From: CAIWAH01 sp964602595
GTDB lineage: Bacteria > Verrucomicrobiota > Verrucomicrobiia > Limisphaerales > UBA9464
DNA: 64,000 nt
Direction of reading: 5' to 3'
Assembly: GCA_964602595.1 (NCBI GenBank)
Contig: CAZRRO010000016.1
Coordinates: 102,581 to 166,580, forward strand
The position numbers and the translations under genes are program-made. Shown piece after piece: positions 25,617 to 35,310 of this stretch; the first letter of the stretch is position 1; every line of letters begins with the position of its first letter. The notes beneath the pieces were generated by a model. That model was not told the origin of the DNA, ran no database searches, and was given only the letters and a program-made list of their open reading frames with translations.

Positions 25617-26183
25617 TTATCGCTCGCTGGAGGCCTTCAAGCGTGCGAGCTGATCCATGATCTCAGGCGCTTCCTTAGCCGCCGCGAGCGGGCCAAGCTG
25701 CTGCCAGATGTAGGTCCAGTCGAGCTTCGCACCCTGGCGCACGATCACGCGCTCCACATCCACCCAATCCTGACCACGCGAGGCAAATGCCTTGAACACG
25801 ATCAAGTCTTCGGCGGAGCAGGTCCGGAGTTGGATGTCGTCCGGATAGGCGAACACGGAACTTCGTTGGACGGCGGACTCTTCAAACGGCAGCGCCGCCA
25901 ACGCCACATCCAACCCGACTCCCGATTCCGTCCGCAACAGGAGCACGCGATGGCGGAGCGCGAACGCGCGGGCATCATTCAGGCGACCGGCGAAGTGTTG
26001 GAGAAGCACGTCGACATAAGCCTCCTCGCCGCCGAAGCCGGTGAGCAGGGTCAGGTCGGCGTCGTTGGTCAGGCGTGGTTCGCCCCAACGCTGAAGCGCG
26101 ACCCCGCCGATGAAGCAATACTTCCACAGGTGCCGATCGCAGACTTGCTGTAGCGATGCCGCGGCTTGGAAGACGCCCGTCAT
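25617..26183 (-). CDS. AbiEii/DUF1814-type nucleotidyltransferase (candidate toxin)
   Basis: 188 residues. The N-terminal YCFIGGVALQRWG followed by RLTNDADLTLL is the nucleotidyltransferase signature: GG before a helix, then a D-x-D metal pair. This fold matches the AbiEii/AbiGii toxin group and related MNT-like proteins. It overlaps the preceding 85-residue gene by ATGA, as toxin-antitoxin partners often do. AbiEii-type toxins transfer nucleotides to tRNA or GTP-binding targets in characterised cases; whether this shorter protein is toxic, or a housekeeping transferase, cannot be decided here. Confidence 0.7.
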   Translation of the reverse strand: MTGVFQAAASLQQVCDRHLWKYCFIGGVALQRWGEPRLTNDADLTLLTGFGGEEAYVDVLLQHFAGRLNDARAFALRHRVLLLRTESGVGLDVALAALPFEESAVQRSSVFAYPDDIQLRTCSAEDLIVFKAFASRGQDWVDVERVIVRQGAKLDWTYIWQQLGPLAAAKEAPEIMDQLARLKASSER

Positions 26184-26437
26184 GTGCGTGCCGCCACCTT
26201 GGCGAACCAGCGTTGTTGCTCCACCAGACCGGACGTCAGCTTGGGCGCAAACGGAGGTTGATGGTAGTCCGCCGGACCACAGAGCAGGGCGATGGTCTTG
26301 TGGGTGTCCAATCGCCGGAGTTCATCCCGCCGAAGCTGTTCCATGACCGCCCCCGCCTCCGACCAGGCTTGCACCCAGCGCTTCCCTTGCGCGACCTGCT
26401 CGGGCGTCCAGTCGGCGAGTGCGGAGGTTTCGCTCAT
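26180..26437 (-). CDS. Small partner of the AbiEii-type protein, possible antitoxin
   Basis: 85 residues, helical and soluble, with the stretch EQVAQGKRWVQAWSEAGAVMEQLRRDELRRLDTHKTIALL. No helix-turn-helix or known antitoxin motif was recognised. The stop overlaps the nucleotidyltransferase start by four bases (ATGA), implying translational coupling. Similar small proteins commonly precede this nucleotidyltransferase family. The antitoxin role is inferred from position only. Confidence 0.5.
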   Translation of the reverse strand: MSETSALADWTPEQVAQGKRWVQAWSEAGAVMEQLRRDELRRLDTHKTIALLCGPADYHQPPFAPKLTSGLVEQQRWFAKVAART

Positions 26438-26599
26438 GTGGCTTCATCGTAGGAGTCAGGAGGCTTGGCGCCAAGCCGAGGCTTTGTTGAAGCCTGATGT
26501 GGAGGCGGCCCGAATGTCGTCGCATCGGTCCGTGGCCATTACCCCCTGGAAACTTCCCTTGTCGGTTGCGGGCTCCGCCCTAGGCTGACCCGTATTCGT

Positions 26600-27751
<1,152 letters not shown>

Positions 27752-27760
27752 ACCCGACCC

Positions 27761-27970
27761 ATGCCGGCGACGTTCGACAGCCTGGTTGAAGCCATCCGCG
27801 GCCGTTCCGCCGAGGAAAAGGCGGAGCTGAAGTTCCTGCTCGAACGGGAACTGATAGGGGAGCGACGCCAGGAAATAGCCGAGCATGCCGCCGCCAGCCT
27901 CGAAGAATTTGAACGTGGCGAGCTGAAGTTCAGTTCCTCGGTGGATGAACTCCGGAAATCCCTGGGTTGA
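27761..27970 (+). CDS. Probable antitoxin of a RelE-type pair
   Basis: 69 residues, all-helical and highly charged (RGRSAEEKAELKFLLERELIGERRQEIAEHAA), ending with a short GELKFSSSVDELRKSL segment. This is the form of small antitoxins that cap a RelE-like toxin. It starts 9 bases after moeB and ends three bases before the toxin ATG. No DNA-binding motif was recognised. Confidence 0.65.
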   Translation: MPATFDSLVEAIRGRSAEEKAELKFLLERELIGERRQEIAEHAAASLEEFERGELKFSSSVDELRKSLG

Positions 27971-27973
27971 ACC

Positions 27974-28243
27974 ATGTTGGAAGTCGCGTTCAGCGCCTCG
28001 TTCCAACGCGCGTTCCGCAAACGCATCAAAGGGCTCAAACCGACCGAGGATCGCTTCTGGCAGCGCCTTGAATGGTTCGTGGCCGACCCGCACGATCCCC
28101 GGCTAAGGACCCATAAGCTCTCGGGCGAACTCAAGGACCTCTGGAGCTTTGCGGTGGAATACGACGTTCGGGTTGTCTTCCGTTTCGTGACCGAGACCTC
28201 GGTGATCTTCACCGACATCGGCAGTCACGACGAGGTGTATTGA
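27974..28243 (+). CDS. RelE/YafQ-type toxin (mRNA interferase-like)
   Basis: 89 residues with the ParE/RelE fold sequence pattern: VAFSASFQRAFRKRIKGL, then RLRTHKLSGELKDLWSFAVEYDVRVVFRF, ending VIFTDIGSHDEVY. The HKLSGELK and DIGSHDEVY ends match the YafQ/HigB-type ribosome-dependent mRNA interferases, with the terminal HDxVY histidine the likely catalytic contributor. It is paired with the antitoxin-like gene that ends four bases upstream. Confidence 0.8.
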   Translation: MLEVAFSASFQRAFRKRIKGLKPTEDRFWQRLEWFVADPHDPRLRTHKLSGELKDLWSFAVEYDVRVVFRFVTETSVIFTDIGSHDEVY

Positions 28244-28276
28244 CAACTCCCACCCAATCCCAGCCACGCATACGGT

Positions 28277-30763
28277 TCAGCCGCCCGGCTTGAGCAGCTT
28301 CTGCTTGAGGTCCGGCGGGAGCGGCGATTCTTGGATGGCAGTGCGGGCGGCCGCTTCATCCACCTTGAGCCAACTGGCGGCGGCGTTTTCCAGGGCGCGG
28401 TTCCGCAGCTCCTCATTGGTCAGCGTGGCTCCCCATGCCCAAGCCAAGTCTGGCTGTCGTTCTGCGGTCTGGTTAACAAATGTCTCCACCGCTGTTTGCC
28501 GGCCCCTGCCTTCGGGCAGTGAGTTCAGCCAGGCGGCGGCGGCGTCCGGGTCGTCGCCCGCCCAGCGGCTGACCACGGCCTTTTGGGCGTCGTCGCGCAT
28601 CGTGCCGGCCGGAAACTGATCCACCCACTGGGCTGCGTGGGCCGGGTCTTCTGCGGCCAGGCCCGAGACGACCGCCCGCACCGCCCCTTCGGCACCGGCT
28701 CCGCTGCTCAGTTGGGAAACATACTGGGCGGCTTCGCGCGGGGACCGATTGGCCCAGGCGCCAAGAACACTCTCCAAAGCGGCCGCCTTTGCGCCGGGCG
28801 CAGCCAGCGACTCGGCCCACTTCAATGCTTCCTGGGGTTCACTGCCGGCCCAGTTTTGCGCGATGTTCCGGTAGAGCGCGTCCTGGGAAGCGCCCGGGGG
28901 AAGCCGCGTGGCAAAGTCTGCTGCGACCTGGGGATCTCGCGACGCGAGCCGGGTGGCCACGGACTCGAGCAACCGCTGCCGGCCGGCGTCGGCGGGCAGT
29001 CCCAGCACGAAGTCCGCCGCCTCTTTGGGATCACTCGCCAGCCACGGGTGAAGGGACGCGTCGAGGAGACGCGAACGGAGGTCGCCGTCGGGCAGTTCGC
29101 GCGCGTAGGCCGCCGCCCCCTTGGCATCGGTCTCAGCCCACGGTCCCACCAGAGCCTTCACGGCGGCCTCGCGGCCTTTCGCATCGTTCAGATCCCGGGC
29201 CCAGGCCAAGGCGCCTTCGGAGTCAAACCGCGCCCAATTCTCGGCCAACTTCCCGAACAGTTCGAGCTTCGCCGGGCTGGCGGGCAGGGCGGCGATCACC
29301 TCGGCCGCCGGAGCGGCGAATTGAATCGCCTCGCTGTCCAGCACCCCCTTCAACGCCTCCTGCTGGGCCGTGACGTTCGGCACCTGCCCAAGCCACTTCA
29401 AGGCAGCATCGGGATCGGCCCTTGCCCACCACTGGGCCACCTGACCAACCGCTTGGCTTTTGCCCTCGCCCGAAGGCAGCGCCGACACGAAGGCGGCGGC
29501 CTCCGTCGGCTGCTTCATCGCCCAGCCCGCCACGGCACCGAGCAGGGCCTGTTTGCGGGACTGGGGATCGGACAACTTCTGCGCCCAAGCCACCGCCGCC
29601 TGGGCATCCCGCTGGGCATATTCCTGCGCCACGCTGTTGAACGCCGAATGATCGCCGCCCGAGAGGCCCTTGAGCCCCTCCAGCAACTGGATGGCGCGCG
29701 CGGGTTCGGCGGCGGCCAGGCTGCGAGCCAGGGCAAGGCGGGCGCTGCGGTTTTCGCGACCTTCCGGTTGTGCCGCGAGCCACCGTTGCAGGGCTTCGGG
29801 GTCAGAGTCGGCCATCTGCCGGAACGCGCCCTCATACGCGTGCTCCCGCGCTTGGCCGGGCGGCAACAGTGAAATTAGTTCCATGGCCACTTCGGGGGCG
29901 GCCCCGGCTGCATCGGCGATGACACGGCGCACAGTCTGCCGATTCCGAAGCTCCTCCGGCTGGCTCTTGAGCCACGCCAAGGCCGCGGGCGAATCCCGCT
30001 GTAGCCAGACGTGCAGCACCGAGCCGAGTTCCCAAGGACTTCGGCCGGCCGTCCTGGGTTGCAGCGCGAGCTCTACGGCCCGCAACGGATCGTTCTCCGC
30101 CATCTGCTCGAGCATTTGCGCCCTGACCCAGCGTTGCTGCCAATAGGGCAGACGGTCCATCTCCTTTATCACCCGGTCCGGGTCCGACTGCGCCGCCGAG
30201 CCGAACGCTGCCGCCAGCAGTCGCTGTTGTTCGGAACCAGTGCAATGGTTGGTGATCCATTGCCGGGCACCGTCCAGGTGAGCGCTTGCCCACGTCCGCA
30301 ACGCAGACGTGCGGATACTTTCGCGATTCCAAGGCGGACGGAGATTCTCCGCCGCGAGCAGCGTGGCCTGGGGATCCACCTCTGCCCAATGGGACAGAAG
30401 CAGACGCTTGAATTCCGTGCTCGCGGGTTGGGGCAGCCGCTCCACCGACGCCAGCGCGTCTGGAAACTGTTCCGGGAGCAACTCATGTGCAAACTGCTGC
30501 ATCGCCTTCCAGCGACGGTTCCGTGGTTCAGCCATCACCTCGCGCAGGCGGTCCGCAATCGCGGCGACCTGGGTTTCACGAGACAAAGCGGCCGACTTGC
30601 CAAGGGCAACCGGCCGCGATTGAGATCCCTGCGCTGCTGAGCCTGCTTGGTCGGACGAGCCTGAGTTAGCGTCGTTGCGGGGCCAAATTCGCCCCAGCCC
30701 AAATCCGAGGGCAAGGCCGGCGGCAATGGCCAACAAAAGCGAGGCTGGCCGGATGGATTGCAT
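28277..30763 (-). CDS. Membrane-anchored helical-repeat protein
   Basis: 828 residues from the ATG at 30763, which begins a hydrophobic anchor (RPASLLLAIAAGLALGFGLGRIW). After a linker of about 50 residues the rest is built from helical repeats of 30-36 residues. The recurring pattern is A..W...DP..A..W...LP.G..R...L..V...WA, with many variants such as VAQWWARADPDAALKWLGQVP and VVSRWAGDDPDAAAAWLNSLPEG. The repeats resemble TPR/Sel1-like helical pairs and probably form a long solenoid in the periplasm. I recognise no enzymatic motif. Similar solenoids of unknown function are frequent in Verrucomicrobiota. Confidence 0.75.
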   Translation of the reverse strand: MQSIRPASLLLAIAAGLALGFGLGRIWPRNDANSGSSDQAGSAAQGSQSRPVALGKSAALSRETQVAAIADRLREVMAEPRNRRWKAMQQFAHELLPEQFPDALASVERLPQPASTEFKRLLLSHWAEVDPQATLLAAENLRPPWNRESIRTSALRTWASAHLDGARQWITNHCTGSEQQRLLAAAFGSAAQSDPDRVIKEMDRLPYWQQRWVRAQMLEQMAENDPLRAVELALQPRTAGRSPWELGSVLHVWLQRDSPAALAWLKSQPEELRNRQTVRRVIADAAGAAPEVAMELISLLPPGQAREHAYEGAFRQMADSDPEALQRWLAAQPEGRENRSARLALARSLAAAEPARAIQLLEGLKGLSGGDHSAFNSVAQEYAQRDAQAAVAWAQKLSDPQSRKQALLGAVAGWAMKQPTEAAAFVSALPSGEGKSQAVGQVAQWWARADPDAALKWLGQVPNVTAQQEALKGVLDSEAIQFAAPAAEVIAALPASPAKLELFGKLAENWARFDSEGALAWARDLNDAKGREAAVKALVGPWAETDAKGAAAYARELPDGDLRSRLLDASLHPWLASDPKEAADFVLGLPADAGRQRLLESVATRLASRDPQVAADFATRLPPGASQDALYRNIAQNWAGSEPQEALKWAESLAAPGAKAAALESVLGAWANRSPREAAQYVSQLSSGAGAEGAVRAVVSGLAAEDPAHAAQWVDQFPAGTMRDDAQKAVVSRWAGDDPDAAAAWLNSLPEGRGRQTAVETFVNQTAERQPDLAWAWGATLTNEELRNRALENAAASWLKVDEAAARTAIQESPLPPDLKQKLLKPGG

Positions 30764-30935
30764 GCTCAGAGGAAACGGAGGAGGGCTGCGCCGTGTAAAG
30801 CCGCATTTCCGGCGAAGTGTTTTCCCGGGGTGTAGACCAGTGTTTTGCACCAGCCAGAGGGTCTGAACACCCGCCGTGTTGTCGGCGCCAAGCGCGGGAA
30901 AAAAGTAGTCGAGGCGTTGGCGCGGAGGAGCGATC

Positions 30936-31388
30936 CTACTTACCCACCGCCTGCGGGAAGATCTGGTAGAGCAGCAGGTAGATCAGCACGCCGGTCACCG
31001 ACACATAGAGCCACAGGGGCCAGGTCCAGCGGGCGAGCCGTTGGTGGCGCTCGAACTGGCCCTTGGCGGCGAACACCACGGTGGCGATCACCATCGGCAG
31101 GTTGACGATGGCGCCGAGCAGATGGGTGCCGAGGAAGGTCAGGTAGATCGGCCGGAACCAGTCCGGATCGCGGAAGCTGGTGTGGGCCTGCCCGTGCAGC
31201 CGCTGCATCTGGAAATGGTAGTAGAGGTAGCAGGCCAGAAAGACCGCCGACAGCACCACGGCGCTGATCATGCAGTTACGGTGCGCTTCTTTCCGGTCGC
31301 GCTTGATGAAGCTACGGCCCGCGATCAGCAGCACGGTGACCAGGGCGTTGAGGGTGGCGTTGAGGGCGGGAATGTCCGACAGCGTCAT
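30936..31388 (-). CDS. DUF420 membrane protein (YozB-like)
   Basis: 150 residues with four membrane helices: about 5-25, 39-59, 78-106 and 121-143. DUF420 proteins occur in cytochrome c oxidase assembly neighbourhoods. The ATG at 31388 overlaps the stop of the upstream SCO1-like gene by four bases (ATGA), tying the two together functionally. Histidines at the helix edges (HFQMQRLHGQAH, GTHLLG) could bind metal or heme, but this is not shown. Oxidase structural genes are not in the window. Confidence 0.8.
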   Translation of the reverse strand: MTLSDIPALNATLNALVTVLLIAGRSFIKRDRKEAHRNCMISAVVLSAVFLACYLYYHFQMQRLHGQAHTSFRDPDWFRPIYLTFLGTHLLGAIVNLPMVIATVVFAAKGQFERHQRLARWTWPLWLYVSVTGVLIYLLLYQIFPQAVGK

Positions 31389-32005
31389 AGGGTGGGTTCG
31401 CGGCGCAGTTGTTTGACCAGGCCGAGGATGCGTTCGACCGCGTTGGTCTCCTCGCCATAGACCACGGCGCGGAGCCGGCCCTGCCGGTCCACGATCTTGA
31501 AGTCGGCGGCGTGGATGAACAGGTCCTCGAGCTGGGCGGGTTCCGGATCGGGATTTTCCATCACGGAAAACAGGAAGCTGTTGGTCGCCACCCGGTAAAC
31601 GTCGGCCTTGGCGCCGGTGAGGAACCACCACTTGGCCGGGTCGGTGCCGTAGCGTTGCCCGTGCTTCGCCAGCACGGCGGGCGTGTCGAACGCGGGGTCG
31701 GCGGTCAGCGACAGCAGCCGGACGCCCGTGGGCAACTGCGACTGGAGCCGGGCGAGCTGCTGCGAAAGCCGGTGGCATAGCGTCGGGCAGCGGGAGAAAA
31801 TCACGTCGGCGACCACGACCTGGCCGCGCAACGATTCATCGGTGACGACGGCGCCGAGTTGGTTGGTCAGGGCAAAGGGCTTCACCGAGCCGATCACCGG
31901 CAGGTCCGCGCGCCGGGGCTCCAGGACAAAATAAGCCCCGCCCGCGCCCAGCAGGGCGAGGACGAGAATGGTCCAGAGCGTTTGTTGAAACCGGTCGGCA
32001 GGCAT
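31385..32005 (-). CDS. SCO1/SenC family copper chaperone
   Basis: 206 residues with an N-terminal membrane anchor (about 9-27, TLWTILVLALLGAGGAYFVL) and a thioredoxin-like periplasmic domain. Copper ligands are Cys73 and Cys77 in SRCPTLC and His165 in FIHAADFKIVD. SCO proteins deliver copper to the CuA site of cytochrome oxidase or act as thiol-disulfide reductases. The ATG at 32005 starts directly before the anchor; a longer frame upstream is not family-like. The downstream DUF420 gene overlaps by four bases, so this is a two-gene oxidase-assembly unit. Confidence 0.88.
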   Translation of the reverse strand: MPADRFQQTLWTILVLALLGAGGAYFVLEPRRADLPVIGSVKPFALTNQLGAVVTDESLRGQVVVADVIFSRCPTLCHRLSQQLARLQSQLPTGVRLLSLTADPAFDTPAVLAKHGQRYGTDPAKWWFLTGAKADVYRVATNSFLFSVMENPDPEPAQLEDLFIHAADFKIVDRQGRLRAVVYGEETNAVERILGLVKQLRREPTL

Positions 32006-32126
32006 CGGCGCGGCGGACCATAGGCGAGGTTCCGGGGAATGCCAGCATCGCGGCGGGGCGGGGCGCCGGGCTTTGGTCCAAGCCGGATTTGGCATTGTCC
32101 CGGAACTCCCCCACCTTCGCCGGACG

Positions 32127-33350
32127 ATGCCAAGTCCTACCAGTGGTCACCCCGCCGCGCTCGGTCCCGTCACGGCCGGCGTGCCGAAGAAGCTCCGGCC
32201 GGCGAAGTTTACCGCGATCGCCAAGCCCGGTGTGGTCGCCACCGCGGCGCCCACCAAGCCGGAGTTCAGCTTCAGTCTGCGGCCACGCGAGATCGCCCGG
32301 CACCTCGACCGGTTTGTCATCGGCCAGGCCGAGGCGAAGAAGGTGCTGAGTGTCGCGCTGTGCGACCACTTCCAGCACGTGCGCATGACGCGCGAGGGTC
32401 TGGCCGCGCCGTTTTACCAGAAGCAGAACGTGCTCCTGCTCGGGCCGACCGGCGTAGGCAAGACCCACCTCATCCGGTCCGCGGCCGAACTGATCGGCGT
32501 GCCGTTCGTGAAGGCCGACGCGACGAAGTTCAGCGAGACCGGCTACGTTGGCGGCGACGTGGACGACTTGGTGCGCGACCTTTACCGCCGAGCCGGCAAT
32601 GACGCCAAGAAGGCCGAGCACGGCATCATCTACCTCGACGAGGTGGACAAGCTCGCGACCCGCGACCAAAGCGGGGGCCGCGACGTGTCCGGGCGCGGCG
32701 TGCAGACGAACCTGCTCAAGCTCATGGAAGACGGCGAAGTCCCGCTCACCTCGCCCAACGACATGACCGGACAACTCCAGGCCGCGATGACCGCCATGCG
32801 CGGCGGCGGCGGGGCCCAGCCGGAGACACTCAACACGCGGCACATCCTGTTCATCGTCAGCGGCGCCTTCTCGGGGCTGGCGGAACTCATCCGGCGCCGG
32901 CTGGTGGCCGCGCCGCTAGACCCGCGGAATCCGCGGCCCGAGAAGAATTCCGACGACGAACTGTTCCAGCGGGTGTCCACGGCGGACATCGTTCAATACG
33001 GACTGGAACCCGAGTTCATCGGCCGGCTGCCGGTCCGGGTTGCCTGTCACGGCCTCGACACGGACGACCTCTTCAACGTCCTGCGGAAGAGCGAGAGCAG
33101 CCTGATCCACCAGTATGAGCGGGCCTTCGGCGCCTACGGGATCACCTGCGAATTCCGCGACGACGGCCTGCGCCGGTTGGCGGAACGCGCCACCGGCGAG
33201 CACACCGGCGCGCGCGGGCTGATGACCGTCTGTGAACGGGTGTTCCGCGACCTCAAATTCCGCCTGCCTTCGAGCAAGGTGAAGCGCTTCGAAGTGACCG
33301 CGGCGCTGGTGGATGACCCGGCCGCCGCGCTGAAGCGGATGCTGCGGTGA
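32127..33350 (+). CDS. ClpX-like AAA+ ATPase lacking the zinc-binding domain and the IGF loop
   Basis: 407 residues. Walker A is GPTGVGKTH (106-114), pore-1 loop GYVG (139-142), Walker B IIYLDEVDK (167-175), then the C-terminal PEFIGRLP arginine-finger region and sensor II TGARGL. This is unmistakably the ClpX/HslU core. The usual N-terminal four-cysteine zinc domain is absent, replaced by a proline/alanine-rich stretch (residues 1-45). The ClpP-docking IGF tripeptide is missing from the segment after GAFSGL, which reads AELIRRRLVAAPLDPRN. The RKH substrate loop is replaced by an unrelated glycine/methionine-rich insert (MTAMRGGGGAQPE). It therefore probably works without ClpP, as an unfoldase or remodeller. 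It stands alone in the window and is divergent from the SCO1 gene. Confidence 0.8.
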   Translation: MPSPTSGHPAALGPVTAGVPKKLRPAKFTAIAKPGVVATAAPTKPEFSFSLRPREIARHLDRFVIGQAEAKKVLSVALCDHFQHVRMTREGLAAPFYQKQNVLLLGPTGVGKTHLIRSAAELIGVPFVKADATKFSETGYVGGDVDDLVRDLYRRAGNDAKKAEHGIIYLDEVDKLATRDQSGGRDVSGRGVQTNLLKLMEDGEVPLTSPNDMTGQLQAAMTAMRGGGGAQPETLNTRHILFIVSGAFSGLAELIRRRLVAAPLDPRNPRPEKNSDDELFQRVSTADIVQYGLEPEFIGRLPVRVACHGLDTDDLFNVLRKSESSLIHQYERAFGAYGITCEFRDDGLRRLAERATGEHTGARGLMTVCERVFRDLKFRLPSSKVKRFEVTAALVDDPAAALKRMLR

Positions 33351-33452
33351 ATAACGGGGCGGGCGAATATCGCCAGTTCCTGCAGGTTCCGTCCCCAATC
33401 TGTCCCTTGGCCGTCGGTTGACTTCAGACCGGAACCCCGTATCGCCACGCGC

Positions 33453-34961
33453 GTGAATTCACTCCGCGCCTCTTGGCGCTTGCTCGTCGCGCTCGTGGGC
33501 ATTTGCTGGACTGCCTCCGCCTTGGTGGCGGCTCCGGTGTTGGTGACTGACGTTGCCGACGTCGCGTTGCCCGCCGGCAGCCCGACGACGGCGCCCGCCA
33601 CCTTCGTTGTGGCCGCGACGGGCCAGGGAACTTTGGCTTACCAATGGTTCCGGCTGGAGCTGTCCTACAAGAACAACAAATTCATCGGAAGCTACGACCG
33701 CAAGCTGCCAGGGGAGACCGGCTCTTCGCTGACCGCCACCGACTGGGCCGGCTTTGGCACCTTCTCGTCCGCAACCCGATACAGCTACTACGTCACGGTG
33801 ACCGACGACACGGGTGTTGTCACCAGCCGGACGGCGCGGGCCTCGATCATGGTCGAGGTGCCGCCGCTCGCACCCAACCTCTTCCAGGACCTGCAGCCGC
33901 TCTATGCCGCGAAGGAGGGGGAAACCTTGACCCTATCCGCGGGCGTCACTGCCAATCCGTTGATCGTCTCCTGGTTCCACGACGATCGGTTGGTGCCTGG
34001 GCTGACCAACACGTTCTTCTCTCTCACGCCCGCGACCTTGGCCGACCGCGGCCGTTGGTGGCTGGTGGTCAGCAATGCCCTGGGCAGTGTGACGTCGCGG
34101 GTGGCGCAGGTGGACATCGCGCCCGTCGTCGTCGTGCCGGACATCGAGTTCAGCCAGGTCCAGTTCAGCAGTCAGACCGTTGATCTCGATCACCTGGTGA
34201 CGACCAACTGGCCTGCTCCCACCGCCGCGGACTTCCAGGGACAATCGTTGACGTTGGCAATCACTGGCGGGCAGGCGCCGTTCGTCACCAGTGGAGCTTG
34301 GAGCGTCAACTTGGCGGCCAACGGAACCTACTCGGTGGCAGCCGGGGTGATGCCGGCGGCGACGGGGCAATGGACCCATCAGCGGGCCGGGGCAGTGGTG
34401 ACCGAGATTTCGCTGGCCGGTTTCTACGCGGATACGACCACGGCCACGCTCAGCCTGCTCGACAACCGCTACTTTGAGCTGAGCAAGGCCGGGGTAGTGG
34501 CCAACCAGCACGGCAACTGGTCGCTGGGCGGCTTGCTGCCAACACTGACCACCAATTTGCCCAAAGCGGAATTCTCCCTGACTGCGTTCACCACTGGCGG
34601 CTTGGCGTTGTCCTATGAGTGGTTCAAGGACGGCACCAAGCTACCCGGGCAAACTGGCGCCAAGCTCTCGATCGACCCGGTGACTCCCGCCGATGCCGGC
34701 ACCTACACCTGTGTGGTGACCCGTTCGGATGGCAAGACCCGGTCCTCGCCGCCAGGAGTGCTGACCGTGAAAGGCGGGATTTCCGGTGAGGTGAGCGTCG
34801 TGTTCTCGGAAGGGGCGCTAATCCTGGCTTGGCCGGCCGGCACGCAACTGCAAGTCAGGCCTTCGCTGGAGTCCGCCGATTGGCAGACCGTCAATTTAGT
34901 TTCTCCCGCCTCAGTTTCACCGACCGACACCGCGGGATTTTTCCGTTGGATCGCCCCTTGA
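33453..34961 (+). CDS. Secreted protein with Ig-like domains
   Basis: 502 residues starting at a GTG (33453), with a signal peptide (RLLVALVGICWTASALVAA). Two or three Ig-like beta-sandwich units are visible, marked by YQWFRLE, VSWFHDDRLVPG and YEWFKDGTKLPGQTGAKLSIDPVTPADAGTYTCVV (broken here into parts). The last 45 residues (LQVRPSLESADWQTV ... FFRWIAP) are the short C-terminal domain common to secreted Verrucomicrobiota proteins. The function is unknown; binding or matrix roles are plausible. The gene stands alone between clpX and a convergent lipoprotein gene. Confidence 0.75.
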   Translation: MNSLRASWRLLVALVGICWTASALVAAPVLVTDVADVALPAGSPTTAPATFVVAATGQGTLAYQWFRLELSYKNNKFIGSYDRKLPGETGSSLTATDWAGFGTFSSATRYSYYVTVTDDTGVVTSRTARASIMVEVPPLAPNLFQDLQPLYAAKEGETLTLSAGVTANPLIVSWFHDDRLVPGLTNTFFSLTPATLADRGRWWLVVSNALGSVTSRVAQVDIAPVVVVPDIEFSQVQFSSQTVDLDHLVTTNWPAPTAADFQGQSLTLAITGGQAPFVTSGAWSVNLAANGTYSVAAGVMPAATGQWTHQRAGAVVTEISLAGFYADTTTATLSLLDNRYFELSKAGVVANQHGNWSLGGLLPTLTTNLPKAEFSLTAFTTGGLALSYEWFKDGTKLPGQTGAKLSIDPVTPADAGTYTCVVTRSDGKTRSSPPGVLTVKGGISGEVSVVFSEGALILAWPAGTQLQVRPSLESADWQTVNLVSPASVSPTDTAGFFRWIAP

Positions 34962-35014
34962 GTCGCCGTCGGCCACAACCGGGGAACGCCGCGCCGAAGC
35001 CGATGCAAAGCTGA

Positions 35015-35257
35015 TCAACGGGAGGAAGCGTGGGCCGCGTGGTCGTCCTGCTGGCGCCGGGCCGCCTGCAGTTCGGCTTCGTAATCCGCCCGGCCCGGTT
35101 CCCTCAGTTCATCATGTTGGCGCATCCGGCGGACAAAGTCGGATTCCTTGGCGAACGGATTGCCGGAGCAACCTCCGACCGCTGCTGCCAACGTCAGCAG
35201 AGCGACGCAAACGGCCATCGGCCGGGTGGTTGTTCGCGAGGTGTTCCCGGAGATCAT
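35015..35257 (-). CDS. Small lipoprotein
   Basis: 80 residues from the ATG at 35257. A hydrophobic stretch (MAVCVALLTLAAAVGGC) ends in a lipobox-like VGGC, so Cys30 would be lipidated. The mature part is charged and helical (DFVRRMRQHDELREPGRADYEAELQAARRQQ). A TTG 19 codons upstream overlaps the stop of the giant CotH gene, so the two are probably co-transcribed. No family was recognised. Confidence 0.55.
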   Translation of the reverse strand: MISGNTSRTTTRPMAVCVALLTLAAAVGGCSGNPFAKESDFVRRMRQHDELREPGRADYEAELQAARRQQDDHAAHASSR

Positions 35258-35310
35258 GCGACAGGCTGGAATCAGGATTGGGGTGGCCACAAAGCTGAAG
35301 GGCGTCGCCT

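Noticed and set aside
30889..30923. GCGCCAA/TTGGCGC hairpin between the DUF420 and solenoid genes
   Set aside because: The stem is short with a large loop and no downstream T-tract on either strand; too weak to call a terminator.
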